Shown here in pieces: positions 27,977-37,376 of a DNA stretch of 64,000 bases. The notes below the pieces were generated by a model. The model was not told the DNA's origin. It was given only the letters and a program-made list of their open reading frames with translations, and did not search any database. How positions within the stretch are numbered: the stretch's first letter is position 1; each line of letters begins with the position of its first letter. The stretch spans positions 124,001 through 188,000 of the forward strand of contig NZ_JALPRJ010000003.1 in the NCBI RefSeq assembly GCF_030464885.1, read 5' to 3'. The stretch comes from Caballeronia sp. SEWSISQ10-4 2. Lineage in GTDB: Bacteria > Pseudomonadota > Gammaproteobacteria > Burkholderiales > Burkholderiaceae. A program made the translations under genes and the position numbers.

Positions 27977-29269
27977 CTAGCTTTTTACAGCGAAGCTGCC
28001 GGCGAAACTCATTGCAGCCGCGACCATCATGTAGAACGCTGGGGAAAGTGCCGAATGTGTCATCGAAATTAGCAACGTGATGAAGAACCCCGCAAATCCG
28101 CCAAATACGGTCACCGCCAGATTGTAGGATACGGATATACCGGTCGACAGTACCCGTGACGGAAACAGTTCCGCCAACGCCGCCAGCAAAGGCCCTGAAT
28201 AGCATGCACTGAATACACCAGCGACCACGGAAAAGACCGTTAGAGAAAGAAGCGTCGGCGTGCGCGAGATGTAAGCAAACATCGGGCAGGCGGTCAAGAA
28301 GATCGCGGCAGCCGATATCATCAGGAACCGCCTGTGGCCCCATCGGTCTGACAAGATGCCAACCAGTGGCGACAACACCATAAACACAAATCCCCCTACT
28401 GTCACCGAAATGAATGCGAGCTTCTGCGACTGGTGCAAAGCAGTGACGACATAGGTTGGCATGTAGTGCATGTATACGTAGGTACACGTGGTCCACAATG
28501 CAACAAGCGCGCAACTTGCTAAGGTTTGCAGACGAAATTCCTGGAGCACTTCGGTGAGCGGAGACGACGAGCGCTCAGTCATATGAGCCGCAACCGGACT
28601 CACATCAATTCGAGTACGAATGTAAAAGCCCACCGGACCGACTACGATTCCAAAGAGGAACGGAACGCGCCAGCCCCAACTGTATAGCTGATCGTGGGTT
28701 AACAGGATTGTCGCAAGCGCCCCGATCAACGCACCGAGCACGATGTTCAGCGCAATGCTGGACTGAATCCAACTCGTGTAGAACGCCCGACGTCCGGCGG
28801 GCGCGTATTCGATCAGGAACGCACTCGCACTACCCATTTCGCCGCCGGCCGAAAAACCCTGCAGCAAACGCGCGAATACGAGCATGATTGGTCCAAGCAT
28901 GCCAGCCGACAGGTAGCTAGGCGCAAGCCCAATTAATGCCGTGCCGAACGCCATCATCAAAACCGAGAGCGACAACGCCTGCTTGCGTCCTACGCGGTCC
29001 GCGTAGATGCCAAACACCATCGCGCCGATCGGACGCATGATGAACGCCGCGCCATACACACCGACGGTCAACAAGAGCGAACTCAATGGGTTGTCCATCG
29101 GGAAAAAAAGCTTGGCGATGATCACCGCGAAAGCGGTATACACCGTGAAGTCAAACCACTCAAGACCATTGCCGATGGTCGTCGCAATAATGGCCTGTCG
29201 ACGCTGTGAAGCGTTTGGCGCCGCGCACGTGGCGACCTCCAAACAGGGATTTACTGATATGGATGACAT
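27977..29269 (-). CDS. MFS transporter, metabolite:H+ symporter (MHS) type
   Basis: This 430-residue inner-membrane protein starts at the ATG at 29269 (MSSISVNPCLEVATC); a longer in-frame extension is rich in Arg and has no site. It has twelve hydrophobic segments, the MHS start (IIATTIGNGLEWFDFTVYTA), the loop 2-3 motif GIYADRVGRKQAL, RLLQGFSAGGEMGSASAFLI and the second-half GILSDRWGHRRFL. Members import organic acids or related solutes with protons. It lies between a TetR gene and a NIPSNAP gene on the same strand. The solute cannot be stated. Confidence 0.9.
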   Translation of the reverse strand: MSSISVNPCLEVATCAAPNASQRRQAIIATTIGNGLEWFDFTVYTAFAVIIAKLFFPMDNPLSSLLLTVGVYGAAFIMRPIGAMVFGIYADRVGRKQALSLSVLMMAFGTALIGLAPSYLSAGMLGPIMLVFARLLQGFSAGGEMGSASAFLIEYAPAGRRAFYTSWIQSSIALNIVLGALIGALATILLTHDQLYSWGWRVPFLFGIVVGPVGFYIRTRIDVSPVAAHMTERSSSPLTEVLQEFRLQTLASCALVALWTTCTYVYMHYMPTYVVTALHQSQKLAFISVTVGGFVFMVLSPLVGILSDRWGHRRFLMISAAAIFLTACPMFAYISRTPTLLSLTVFSVVAGVFSACYSGPLLAALAELFPSRVLSTGISVSYNLAVTVFGGFAGFFITLLISMTHSALSPAFYMMVAAAMSFAGSFAVKS

Positions 29270-29713
29270 GGCACAACCTGTAAAATTTAAATCTGAATTT
29301 CGGGCAGCCTGGCGGCGAGCGCGGTCCGATCCGGCACGAACGCGCATGACGAACTGCCCGGTTTCGCTCATCCTTAACGATAATTCGGACACTCCGCGGT
29401 CTCATTTCTCTACAGCGCCAACAACCCACAGTCCGGGTCAATCGCAGCAATCTTGTTTCGCCCGTGGGCATAACGCGACGCTAAGAGAAAAGTGTTGAAT
29501 TGCAGCATCAGTGAATCTTCGGTGCATATATCGCACAGCACCTGCGGCAGGTGCCAAATCGCGTAATAGCATGCTTTCACATCCGTCGGGTAGAGACAAT
29601 CATTGCCTGCGAAAGCTCGTTACAGGTGGACAACGTATGCGGGCGCCGGTGCGGCATCTCGCGGCAATTCGTCGCTTGTCGAACAAACGCATGTATGAGG
29701 TGACGAGATCGAA
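29270..29713. other. Gene-free stretch
   Basis: This is the transporter leader region. Open frames present are not supported. Confidence 0.4.
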
Positions 29714-30280
29714 TCACCGCGCATTTTCTAGTAGCAAGGCCACCCGTTTGCGGGCGAATGTAGGATACAGCGGTGCATCGTCCAAGAGCAGCCGATACAT
29801 TATCGGCGCCACCACGCAGTCCATCACATCGTGCAACTCCGGTGGCGATTCACCGCGTTCAATGGCACGTTCCAGGATTATCGTCACCTGGGAGCGGGTG
29901 ATGGCAGCGCATTGGCGGGCTGGACCACTGCCGTCCTCGTTCGCGCCTGCCAGCAGATCGCGCATCAGCATCTGGCTCGACAGCGACAACATCTCCATCT
30001 GAAATTCCTGCGCCCACGTCGCCAGATCGCTTTGCAACGCCCCCGTATCGGCCGGCGTGTTATTCGGGTAGAGCCGTTGCACGGCGACATCGGAGAGAAG
30101 CGTCCGCAAGTCACCCCAGCGTCGGTAGATGGTGGTGCGGGTCACGCCCGCGCGCGCCGCGATCTGCGGCACCGAGATTGCGTCGCGCGGCATCTCCGCG
30201 AGCAGTGCGTTGATCGCCTGATAGACCGACGCCTGCACCCGTGCGCTGCGTCCACCGGGTCGCGATCTTCCTCCTGCCAT
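29714..30280 (-). CDS. TetR family transcriptional regulator
   Basis: This 188-residue protein starts at the ATG at 30280, about ten bases after AGGAG; an in-frame ATG at 30319 lacks a site. The helix-turn-helix is AISVPQIAARAGVTRTTIYR followed by RWGDLRTLL. The C-terminal ligand domain is helical and matches the TetR_C_16/PsrA-like size. It precedes the MFS transporter on the same strand and is a candidate regulator of it. Confidence 0.88.
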   Translation of the reverse strand: MAGGRSRPGGRSARVQASVYQAINALLAEMPRDAISVPQIAARAGVTRTTIYRRWGDLRTLLSDVAVQRLYPNNTPADTGALQSDLATWAQEFQMEMLSLSSQMLMRDLLAGANEDGSGPARQCAAITRSQVTIILERAIERGESPPELHDVMDCVVAPIMYRLLLDDAPLYPTFARKRVALLLENAR

Positions 30281-31020
30281 ACTTGTTTCACTCCTGTCAT
30301 CCCGTTCGACCGTATCCATCAAAATGCGTGGAACCGCAAGTGTTACGGTTATGTCAACGTCGAGCGACGCTAAAAATCTAGCCAAGCAATTGTCAACATT
30401 TATTCTTCGAAAGGAGCACTGGCCTTCGATCCCGCTGCGAGTATTCCACTTCCGCGAGCATGGCTCGCGACGCATAGCGCATCACGCGTCTTGACACGAA
30501 TTCTAGTGTGGAAATCGTGAGGCTCGAACAGGATTTCGGGAAACTGAATGTTCTCGATCTGGAAAAAGACACTTACTCGCAACTTCAAGTCCATCCAACT
30601 CTTTTGGAGCATGAAAACTTGCAACGCTCACGAGATTATTCTTAGGATTTTCGAGACGCTGTCATCTTAAAGCGATCGCGACGCATTAGCGGACAAGACG
30701 CAATTGCTCAGAAAGCGGGAGGATTTTGCACGGTTTTAGTGAAACGATGCCAAGCAGGAAAGACGGTCGATTCCAGGCTCGGCGCCAAATTGGCTCCCGC
30801 GAGCATCGAGGATGCCGGGCTAGAGCCTGACGTCTGCCACCAACCTATCAACATCGCATTTCATTCGATCAACCTATCGACGAATTTTAGAACTGAAACC
30901 TGACCGTCCAGTTTTTGGCAAACGGCTGCGTCTAACAGCGCAGCATTCGTCGGTCGCCGGCAACGAGGGTGCTCCGGCACAACGCTTACGCAAGTTTGCT
31001 AATCTTTTTTTGACAGATCG

Positions 31021-31048
31021 TTGACAATCTTTATGTCCTAGCTAGGAT
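31021..31048 (+). promoter_or_regulatory. Sigma-70-type promoter candidate
   Basis: TTGACA at 31021-31026 and TAGGAT at 31043-31048 are separated by 16 bases. A second TTGACA lies at 31010. It points toward the porin gene about 380 bases downstream, which would imply a long untranslated leader. Confidence 0.4.
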
Positions 31049-31376
31049 GTGAAGCGTCAACCAAGAGCACCAACATCCGCTTGATGACGGTGAGTTCTGA
31101 CTGGTCGAGTGCTCGGATCCAATCTTATTCTCCTCGCCGCCCACAGCGGGGAGGTTGAGGACGAACAGATTGTTGGCAACTTATCTGTGAAACGTTGAGT
31201 CGCTGTGAGCAATACAGGTAGTAGTTCAAGTCTATAGCTTCGAGTTCGCTGTAACTGCATGCGCCCTCGCGTGGTGCTCAGCAATCTATCGTCGGTTAAC
31301 CTTGGCAATCCCGAAAAGATGGTTGCTCATCGTCCTATCGACGAAGTTTGCCAGGCACATGAAATAAGGAAAATTT

Positions 31377-31406
31377 ATGCTTTACTTCGATAAATATTTC
31401 GGATAA
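31377..31406 (+). CDS. Nine-codon upstream open frame before the porin
   Basis: ATG at 31377 is preceded by AAGGAAAA at good spacing and encodes MLYFDKYFG before TAA, 20 bases before the porin ATG. The porin ATG itself lacks a clear ribosome-binding site. Translational coupling or leader-peptide control is possible, but chance cannot be excluded. Confidence 0.3.
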   Translation: MLYFDKYFG

Positions 31407-31426
31407 CTAAATATTGAACTTAAAAA

Positions 31427-32500
31427 ATGAAAAATCCTATGATTTGGGGCATCGCTGCACTATTGGGTTCAGCGGCTTGTCCTGCGTTTGCGCAATCGGT
31501 TACTTTATATGGTCAGATCGACACGGGACTAGCGTATGCCACCCATGTCGGGAATGGCGACAATTCGGTAATCAAGGCCCAGGATAGTATTTTGGGAGTA
31601 TCGAGCTTCGGGCTAAAGGGCAGCGAGGATCTGGGTGGTGGTTATAAAACCATTTTTAATCTTCAATTCGGTTTCGATCCTTCAAACGGCAAGATGGACA
31701 ATCCGAATGATCCTGGGTTTGACCGTAACGCGTACGTAGGTTTTGAGAGTCCGGAAGGGACATTGACGCTCGGTCATCAGTGGAATCTAAACGACGATTG
31801 GCTGGTCGGGACTGTATTTGGAGGAGGATATAACTCCGGCGCAGTCTTCAAATTTCACGAATTTGATGCGATTAGCGAATACTATAACAACGCCGTCAAG
31901 TACGTCACGCCCACTTTTAACGGAGTGCAGGGAGGCGCGATGTACTCCTTCGGAGGGGTCGCAGGGGCCTTTACGCAAGGCTCCATGGAAATGGTCGGAG
32001 TCCGCTATTCGTCTGGCAGTCTATATGTCGGGGGCACTTACGATCAGGAGAGCTCATCTTCAACGAGCGGAGCCAAATATAAACTGGTGACGTTTGGAGC
32101 ACGATACGACTTTGGCATTGTCAGGGCCCGCGCCGGCTTTTCCCATGCCGACATCACCGGCGTAGGCACATTTCAATCGATTATCTCTCAGCCGGCTCAG
32201 CGCGCAAACGTCTATGAGGCAGGAATGGATTTTCCGGCAACGACAGCCTTCACTATTTCGGGTGATTATCTTTATAAGAATAATCCGAGCTTTTCGAACC
32301 ACACCAACGAATACCGGCTTCTTGCGTCATACGCCCTTTCGAAGCGCACTCAGCTCATTGCGAATGTGGCATATCTGAAAAACTATGGCGGGGCGACCGA
32401 GGCGATGTACAACATGGACGACCCCGCATCTGGCACATACGGCGCGTTACCTAATGGAACGCAGACTGCGGTAACAGTCGGTATCCGTCACTCGTTTTAG
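31427..32500 (+). CDS. General porin (OmpC/Gram-negative porin family)
   Basis: This 357-residue outer-membrane protein has a signal peptide (MKNPMIWGIAALLGSAACPA, cleavage FA-QSVTLYG). The mature start QSVTLYGQIDTGLAY and SSFGLKGSEDLGGGYKTIF are standard for betaproteobacterial trimeric porins. Alternating beta strands follow, ending in the outer-membrane sorting signal VGIRHSF with terminal Phe. It would provide a diffusion channel for small solutes. Its base use is more AT-rich than that of nearby catabolic genes. A second, distinct porin lies at 36.2-37.4 kb. Confidence 0.93.
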   Translation: MKNPMIWGIAALLGSAACPAFAQSVTLYGQIDTGLAYATHVGNGDNSVIKAQDSILGVSSFGLKGSEDLGGGYKTIFNLQFGFDPSNGKMDNPNDPGFDRNAYVGFESPEGTLTLGHQWNLNDDWLVGTVFGGGYNSGAVFKFHEFDAISEYYNNAVKYVTPTFNGVQGGAMYSFGGVAGAFTQGSMEMVGVRYSSGSLYVGGTYDQESSSSTSGAKYKLVTFGARYDFGIVRARAGFSHADITGVGTFQSIISQPAQRANVYEAGMDFPATTAFTISGDYLYKNNPSFSNHTNEYRLLASYALSKRTQLIANVAYLKNYGGATEAMYNMDDPASGTYGALPNGTQTAVTVGIRHSF

Positions 32501-32851
32501 CGAGATAGTCTCGACGAACGATGTTCTCGCATGGTGCATGCAGCGTCAGCGTAACGCAATCAACGCCTGGCGCTTCCAAGCGCTGACACTGCTCTGACCG
32601 CTGCCTTGGCGGCCCGCCATTTTCGGAAAGTCCAATGGAAATTTCGCGAGCGACCATCACGCGGCGTGCTTGACTTGCGCGAGGCCTTCGATAAACGGAC
32701 CAGGAAGGGAGGCGGCGGCGACGCTGCTTAGATAGTGACGCTCGGCGTAGTGAACACCAAAATGGGGAAGGCGTTGACCAATTTAGCCCCATCAGACGTC
32801 TGGCCGTTGTCGCGGTTTAACGGACTCACATCTTTGACCAAGGATATCCCA
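32501..32851. other. Gene-free stretch before the binding-protein gene
   Basis: An in-frame upstream extension of the binding-protein reading frame exists from 32735, but the GTG at 32852 with AAGGAT is a better start. I see nothing else here. Confidence 0.4.
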
Positions 32852-33217
32852 GTGAATAACCTAAACGAAACGAAGTCCAATACAGTTATTTCGAACGAGA
32901 CGCAGATTTCATCGACGGATACCTCCGCTTCGCACGTAGCAACTGCGGAGGCGCGTCCCGGGGCGCATCTTTCACGGCGAACCTTCATCAAAGGCGTTGC
33001 CGCGGTCGCCGGCATTGCTGGTTTCCCGTATGTCCACGCGCAAGAAAAAATCGTGCTGCGCTATCTGGGCACCGCGGTGAACCAGAGCTCGGACCTCGCC
33101 AAGAAGTTCAAGGAAGATACCGGCATCGAGATTCAGTACATTCCGGTCACTACCGACGATGTCGCCAAGCGCATCATCACGCAGCCAAACTCGTTTGATA
33201 TTGTAGACACCGAGTAA
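32852..33217 (+). pseudogene. ABC-transporter substrate-binding protein (PotD type), 5' part split by IS630
   Basis: GTG at 32852, eight bases after AAGGAT, opens a protein with a twin-arginine signal (LSRRTFIKGVAAVAGIAGFP, cleavage near VHA-QEKI). About 65 residues of the mature protein follow (IVLRYLGTAVNQSSDLAKKF, IQYIPVTTDDVAKRI, FDIVDTE). The frame ends at a TAA created by the IS630 junction. The remainder lies at 34296-35286. Joining across one TA gives D-T-E-Y-F-S in frame. Confidence 0.9.
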
Positions 33218-33221
33218 GTGT

Positions 33222-33824
33222 TCAGCGGAAACGGATTTGATAAGTTGATCCGTAGGCACCGAGCAGCGTGTCGATTTCGGAGTCGATGGTGTCACGCGTC
33301 CAGGTGACGAAGCGTCGCCAATGATATTTGGCCTGCTTCCACAGGATCTCGATCATATTCAGCTCGGGACTGTAGGGCGGCAGATAGAACAGCATCATGC
33401 GATGCTCGATGAGCCAGCGCTCTAGCGTTTCGTGATCGATGTCGTGGTGGATCGACGCGTTGTCGAGCACAACGACCGTGGGGCGCTGATCGGCCTGTTG
33501 AGCCACGCGATCCAGGAATTGAACGACCGCAGGACGCTTGACCGATTGCTTGGTGGCTTCATGGATCAGCGTATTGGCGCCGAAATCGAGCGCGCCCATG
33601 ACTGAGCGTCGGCAATGCGGGTTGGGCGTGACGCAATGCGGCTTGCCACGCGGTGACCAGCCACGCTGAACAGAGGGCGAAGCCGAAAAGCCGGCTTCGT
33701 CGAAATAGATCAGGCGGCACTGCCCATCGCGGGCAGCCTTCTGCAGTTTCGAGAGCGTGATGGCCTTCATGGCGAAGTCCTGCTCGTCGCGCTTTTTTTG
33801 AGCGAGTACCGGGCACGCTTGCAC
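33222..33824 (-). CDS. IS630-family transposase, frame B (DDE domain)
   Basis: The frame holds the catalytic triad in order: LIYFDEAGFS, VVVLDNASIHHD and PPYSPELNMIEILWKQAK. It overlaps frame A by about 58 bases. An A7 run (CTCAAAAAAAGCGCGACG, minus strand) lies in the overlap. A one-base backward slip there joins ...SLKK of frame A to KRDEQDFAMK of frame B, as expected for programmed frameshifting in this family. The ATG for MKAITLSK lies inside the joined protein and need not be a start. Confidence 0.88.
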   Translation of the reverse strand: MQACPVLAQKKRDEQDFAMKAITLSKLQKAARDGQCRLIYFDEAGFSASPSVQRGWSPRGKPHCVTPNPHCRRSVMGALDFGANTLIHEATKQSVKRPAVVQFLDRVAQQADQRPTVVVLDNASIHHDIDHETLERWLIEHRMMLFYLPPYSPELNMIEILWKQAKYHWRRFVTWTRDTIDSEIDTLLGAYGSTYQIRFR

Positions 33825-34228
33825 GAGAAGCCTGCCCGCTTGAGCGCCACGGCAAGAGTCTCCACACGGCAGGGCATCGGCTCGCCATGAACCGACTCAA
33901 TGCGTTGTGCGATCTGCCTGAGTGTCATCGATTCAGCGCTGGCCGCTTTGATCGCCGTCGCGAGCATCGCTTCAGGCAAGGCGAGTGGGCGTCCGCCTTT
34001 ATGGCCTACCAGCAGGCCGCCCACGCCGAATTCGCGCCAGGCGTGCGCCCAGTTGTATACGGTCTGGCAGCTCACTTCGAGTTCGCGCGCAACGTCTTGC
34101 ACCTTCAGTCCGCGTGCACGCAACAGCAACCCGGTTGCCCGGATGCGGAAATCGCGATGACGGTGGTTCAGCGACAGTTGCTGCAAGGTGTGCCTCTCAA
34201 CATCAGTCAGTTCTACGGTGCACTTCAT
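33767..34228 (-). CDS. IS630-family transposase, frame A (helix-turn-helix)
   Basis: Starting at ATG 34228 (MKCTVELTDVERHTLQQLSL), this frame gives the paired helix-turn-helix of IS630 transposases (LKVQDVARELEVSCQTVYNW, MTLRQIAQRIESVHG). It runs through the A7 run to a stop after SATSRTSP. Alone it would be a DNA-binding protein. With frameshifting it supplies the N-terminus of the full transposase. Confidence 0.85.
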   Translation of the reverse strand: MKCTVELTDVERHTLQQLSLNHRHRDFRIRATGLLLRARGLKVQDVARELEVSCQTVYNWAHAWREFGVGGLLVGHKGGRPLALPEAMLATAIKAASAESMTLRQIAQRIESVHGEPMPCRVETLAVALKRAGFSCKRARYSLKKSATSRTSP

Positions 34229-34295
34229 CAGCAAGCCCAATGTGGCGATGCCTGTGAAGTTAACAAAAATCAAACCCGTTTACTAGCGACACTTA

Positions 34296-35286
34296 CTTCT
34301 CGCTCAGGAAACTTATTCCCGCCGGTACGCTCGCAGGCATGGACGTGAAGAAGATCAAGCTCGCAGACAAGATCACGCCCGTGCTCACGCGCGGCGAAAT
34401 CAATGGCAAGAAGATCGGCGACCAGGGGACTGCACCGAAGAAGGTCATGTTTCTCACGGGTGCGAAGTCCGTCCAGTTTTCGGCCACGCCGACCGAATGG
34501 ATGACATTGATCCCGACAACGTACAACGCCGACACACTCGGCATTCGTCCCGACCTGATCAATCGTCCGATCGACAGTTGGGCCGAGCTGCTCAACCCCG
34601 AGTTCAAGGGCAAGACCGCGCTTCTCAACATTCCGGCGATCGGCATCATGGACGCAGCGATGGCGATCGAGGCAATGGGGCATGTCAAGTACGGTGACAA
34701 GGGCAACATGACCAAGGCTGAAATCGACCAGACCATGAAGATCTTGATCGACGCCAAGCGCTCAGGACAGTTCCGCGCGTTCTGGAAGGACTTCAACGAA
34801 AGCGTGAACCTGATGGCATCGGGTGAAGTCGTGATCCAGTCAATGTGGTCACCTGCGGTCACCAAGGTGCGCACGATGGGCGTGGCATGCAAGTTCCAGC
34901 CGCTCAAGGAAGGTTATAGGTCATGGGCGTCGGGCTTTGGCCTGCCGCGCTCGCTGCAGGGTCGCAAGCTCGACGCGGCGTACGAGTTCATCAACTGGTT
35001 CCAGGATGGCTGGGCTGGCGCTTACCTGATGCGTCAGGGCTACTATGCAGGCGTGCTAGACACTGCAAAGTCGCACATGCAGCCGTACGAGTGGGATTAC
35101 TGGATAGAAGGCAAGGCAGCCGCACAAGATATCAAGGCTCCGGATGGCCAGTTGCTGGAGAAAGCCGGCACGGTGCGCGACGGCGGTTCGTATAACCAAC
35201 GCATGGGTGCAATCGCATGCTGGAACGCAGTCATGGACGAGAACACTTACATGGTCCAGAAATGGAACGAATTCATTGCAGCGTAG
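34296..35286 (+). pseudogene. ABC-transporter substrate-binding protein (PotD type), 3' part
   Basis: From the IS630 junction the frame continues YFSLRKLIPAGTLAGMDVKK and includes KKVMFLTGAKSVQFSATPTE, VIQSMWSPAVTKVRTMGVAC, KEGYRSWASGFGLPRSLQGR and EFINWFQDGWAGAYLMRQGY, ending VQKWNEFIAA. This is a family 1 extracellular solute-binding protein resembling spermidine/putrescine-type proteins. An internal ATG at 34339 could start a truncated protein, but that would have no export signal. No permease or ATPase genes follow in the window. Confidence 0.88.
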
Positions 35287-35418
35287 CCGGTCATTGACTT
35301 GGCGCCGCCCCTTCCGAAGATCACATCCGGCCTGCCCTCAGGATGTCTGAAAGCGGCTTTGTGAGCTTGCTTAGAGTGAGTCAAGGTGAAGAGCATTCAC
35401 AAAGCAGGCCACGGATGA
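35287..35418. other. Gap after the binding-protein gene
   Basis: I see no ABC permease gene and no clear hairpin with a T-run here, which leaves the binding protein orphaned. Confidence 0.4.
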
Positions 35419-35616
35419 TTGGCCAGCTCGGTGGATCCACGCAAGGAAGCGAGCGGCAAGCTGTTTGCAGTAAAACGAAGCGCGTATCGGATGGCGCTCG
35501 TGCGCGAAGTGCTGCCGGATTGGCCCGAAGCTCAGCAAGAACGTCTGCGTGCGTTTTGGGTCTTGAATGCCGCGCACGCAAAGCTCTCGTTTGCGCGTGG
35601 GTCGGGGCTGTTTTGA
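35419..35616 (+). CDS. Small hypothetical protein, uncertain
   Basis: This 65-codon frame (TTG start; SAYRMALVREVLPDWPEAQQ, ERLRAFWVLNAAHAKLSF) has codon use like real genes here and an amphipathic helical character. It has no clear ribosome-binding site and I do not recognise it. It may be the end of a decayed mobile-element gene. Confidence 0.3.
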   Translation: MASSVDPRKEASGKLFAVKRSAYRMALVREVLPDWPEAQQERLRAFWVLNAAHAKLSFARGSGLF

Positions 35617-35754
35617 CCACAGTGGCCGACACCTGATTTCTCAGAATTATCAACCGCTAGGTGAATCATCGATGAATCTCAGTAGCATGAGTTCGACACC
35701 AAACTGATAAGCCCGATGCGTACATTTTTCTTTCAATCAGTGAGGGAATTTTCC

Positions 35755-35811
35755 ATGCAATTCCTGAAGAATCTGAGGATGTCGACTCAGCTAATGCTGG
35801 GCTTCTCATCC
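35755..35811 (+). pseudogene. Methyl-accepting chemotaxis protein, N-terminal stub
   Basis: ATG at 35755, after GAGGGAA, reads MQFLKNLRMSTQLMLGF, the standard start of a chemoreceptor just before its first membrane helix. After LGFSS the frame diverges into unrelated sequence. The rest of the receptor is absent. Confidence 0.5.
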
Positions 35812-36188
35812 GACAGGCCCACTTCGGCCCCACGTCAAGGTAAACAGGTCGAGCGAAGCTGGCATCATTATCATGACGCCAGCCAACCGCCCGGCCTGCC
35901 GCTGCCGCCAGCCTATCCCCATCGCATTCTTCTTGCCCAGTGTCGCTCTCACCCGAATTTGAGCATCGCCCGGACATCAGTTAAGCGACCTGATCTATAA
36001 AAACGCTGCCCAAAGAGGGTCGCCCAGCAAGGGGTACTTCCTTCCAGAATCCTCGCGGGTTTACGTGTAGCCCTACTAAACCTTTTTCTCGGATTGCGCT
36101 CACGTCCTGGTCCGAAAGCACCTGTGCTGCATTTCACAGCTGACCCGCGGCAGCGATACCGCTCAAGCGCGCCGTGGTCGACATCAGC
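35812..36188. other. Gene-free stretch
   Basis: I find no recognisable coding sequence between the chemoreceptor stub and the end of the second porin. Confidence 0.35.
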
Positions 36189-37376
36189 TCAAAAGGTATG
36201 CCGCAGGACAGCACGGACAACAAATTGATGATTGTTTGATGAGTCGCCCAGATTCACGACATCGGCAACCGCAGGGGCGCCAGTCGATGACGTCCCCGAC
36301 GCACGCTGCCAGGCGGCTTCGACGTAGACATCTGTGCGCTTAGACAACAACCGGTCGGCCAGGAAAGTGACTTGATGGTAGTGCTGACTCCCGACGGTTT
36401 GTCCGTTCGTGGCGGTAACGCCTTTGCCTGTCAGATAGTCATAGCCCACAGTAAAGAACATGAAAGAGCTGAAAGTATATATCGCTCCGAAATCAACATT
36501 GTCAAAACGGGCCGTCCCGCCCGAAAGCGTCCCACCAAGGTTCGCATACTGAATGTTCGAGAAAGACGTTACAAGGTTTACGGGACCGACTGCATAAGTT
36601 GCGCGGACGATCGCTACCTGATAAGCCGTCGCGCTTGCGTAACCTTCATTGAGTGAATTTGCGAGCTGAGAAGCCCCGTTCGAATTATCCGTAAACAAAC
36701 CCGAACCCGCTGTAGAGGAAGTAGGTTTTTTGAAATATTCGAATGCGGTGCCGATCGATAATGGTCCGACCAAATACTTTGCCCCTACGGAATATCCGCT
36801 GTTCGCTGTGGTATTTCCTGGAACACCACCAACGCTGTATTCAGCACCGAACGAGAATCCGCTGTAGTCCGGGCTCATATAGCGTATTGCGTTGTTCACA
36901 CGAACAGAATCGGCCGTGTTGGCCAGGTCGCCTGGTGGGGCGAACAGAGAGGTGCCAATCGCCCCGCTATTCCTCAATAGTGCGACGAAGTAAAACACCA
37001 TGTCGTATTGCCGCCCAAATGTAAGGCTGCCATGCTGGTCGCTGTTCAGTCCAACGAATATCTGGCGGCCGAATGCGGTACCTCCCTGAGCAAACGCTCC
37101 ATTGTTCAGATTGATCCCTGACTCGAGCGTAAAGATTGTGTGCAACCCTGCACCAAGATCCTCGTCACCTTTCATTCCCCAGCGGCTGCCGGTGAGGCCA
37201 CTCGTTGAGTCAAGGAAGATTTTTTTTCCGCCGCTAGGACCGCCCGTGTTGCTCTGAAAGACGATCCCTTCATCGATTAGCCCATACAACGTGACCATAC
37301 TTTGAGCATGTGTGACCGTAGAAAACGTGCCAAGAGCTGCGCAGCACGTAATTGCTACTTTTCCTTTAGTATTCAT
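36189..37376 (-). CDS. General porin, second copy type
   Basis: This 395-residue outer-membrane protein has a signal peptide (MNTKGKVAITCCAALGTFST, cleavage THA-QSMVTLYG), the porin start SMVTLYGLIDEGIVFQSNTG, GSRWGMKGDEDLGAGLHTIF and the LTFGRQYD loop 3 region. It ends in VRAVLRHTF with terminal Phe. A GGAG site precedes the ATG. It differs much in loops from the porin at 31.4 kb, so they are not recent duplicates. It is probably the uptake channel for the catabolic genes that follow, an inference from position only. Confidence 0.93.
   Translation of the reverse strand: MNTKGKVAITCCAALGTFSTVTHAQSMVTLYGLIDEGIVFQSNTGGPSGGKKIFLDSTSGLTGSRWGMKGDEDLGAGLHTIFTLESGINLNNGAFAQGGTAFGRQIFVGLNSDQHGSLTFGRQYDMVFYFVALLRNSGAIGTSLFAPPGDLANTADSVRVNNAIRYMSPDYSGFSFGAEYSVGGVPGNTTANSGYSVGAKYLVGPLSIGTAFEYFKKPTSSTAGSGLFTDNSNGASQLANSLNEGYASATAYQVAIVRATYAVGPVNLVTSFSNIQYANLGGTLSGGTARFDNVDFGAIYTFSSFMFFTVGYDYLTGKGVTATNGQTVGSQHYHQVTFLADRLLSKRTDVYVEAAWQRASGTSSTGAPAVADVVNLGDSSNNHQFVVRAVLRHTF

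Larger units (their letters stand above)
30281..31426. other. Long gene-free stretch upstream of the porin
   Basis: About 1.1 kb holds no supportable gene. It contains a good sigma-70-like promoter at 31021, a short GC hairpin (CCTCGCCGC-CCACA-GCGGGGAGG, one mismatch, near 31133) and a nine-codon leader frame at 31377. Confidence 0.5.
33217..34293 (-). mobile_element. Complete IS630-family insertion sequence, about 1.08 kb
   Basis: The ends are AGTGTTCAGCGG at the left and, reverse-complemented, AGTGTCGCTAGT at the right. The inner part GGAAACGGATTTGA pairs with GTAAACGGGTTTGA. A TA dinucleotide flanks both ends (33215-33216 and 34294-34295), the expected IS630/Tc1 target duplication. Two overlapping transposase frames lie on the minus strand. 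It interrupts the PotD-type binding-protein gene. Confidence 0.88.
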
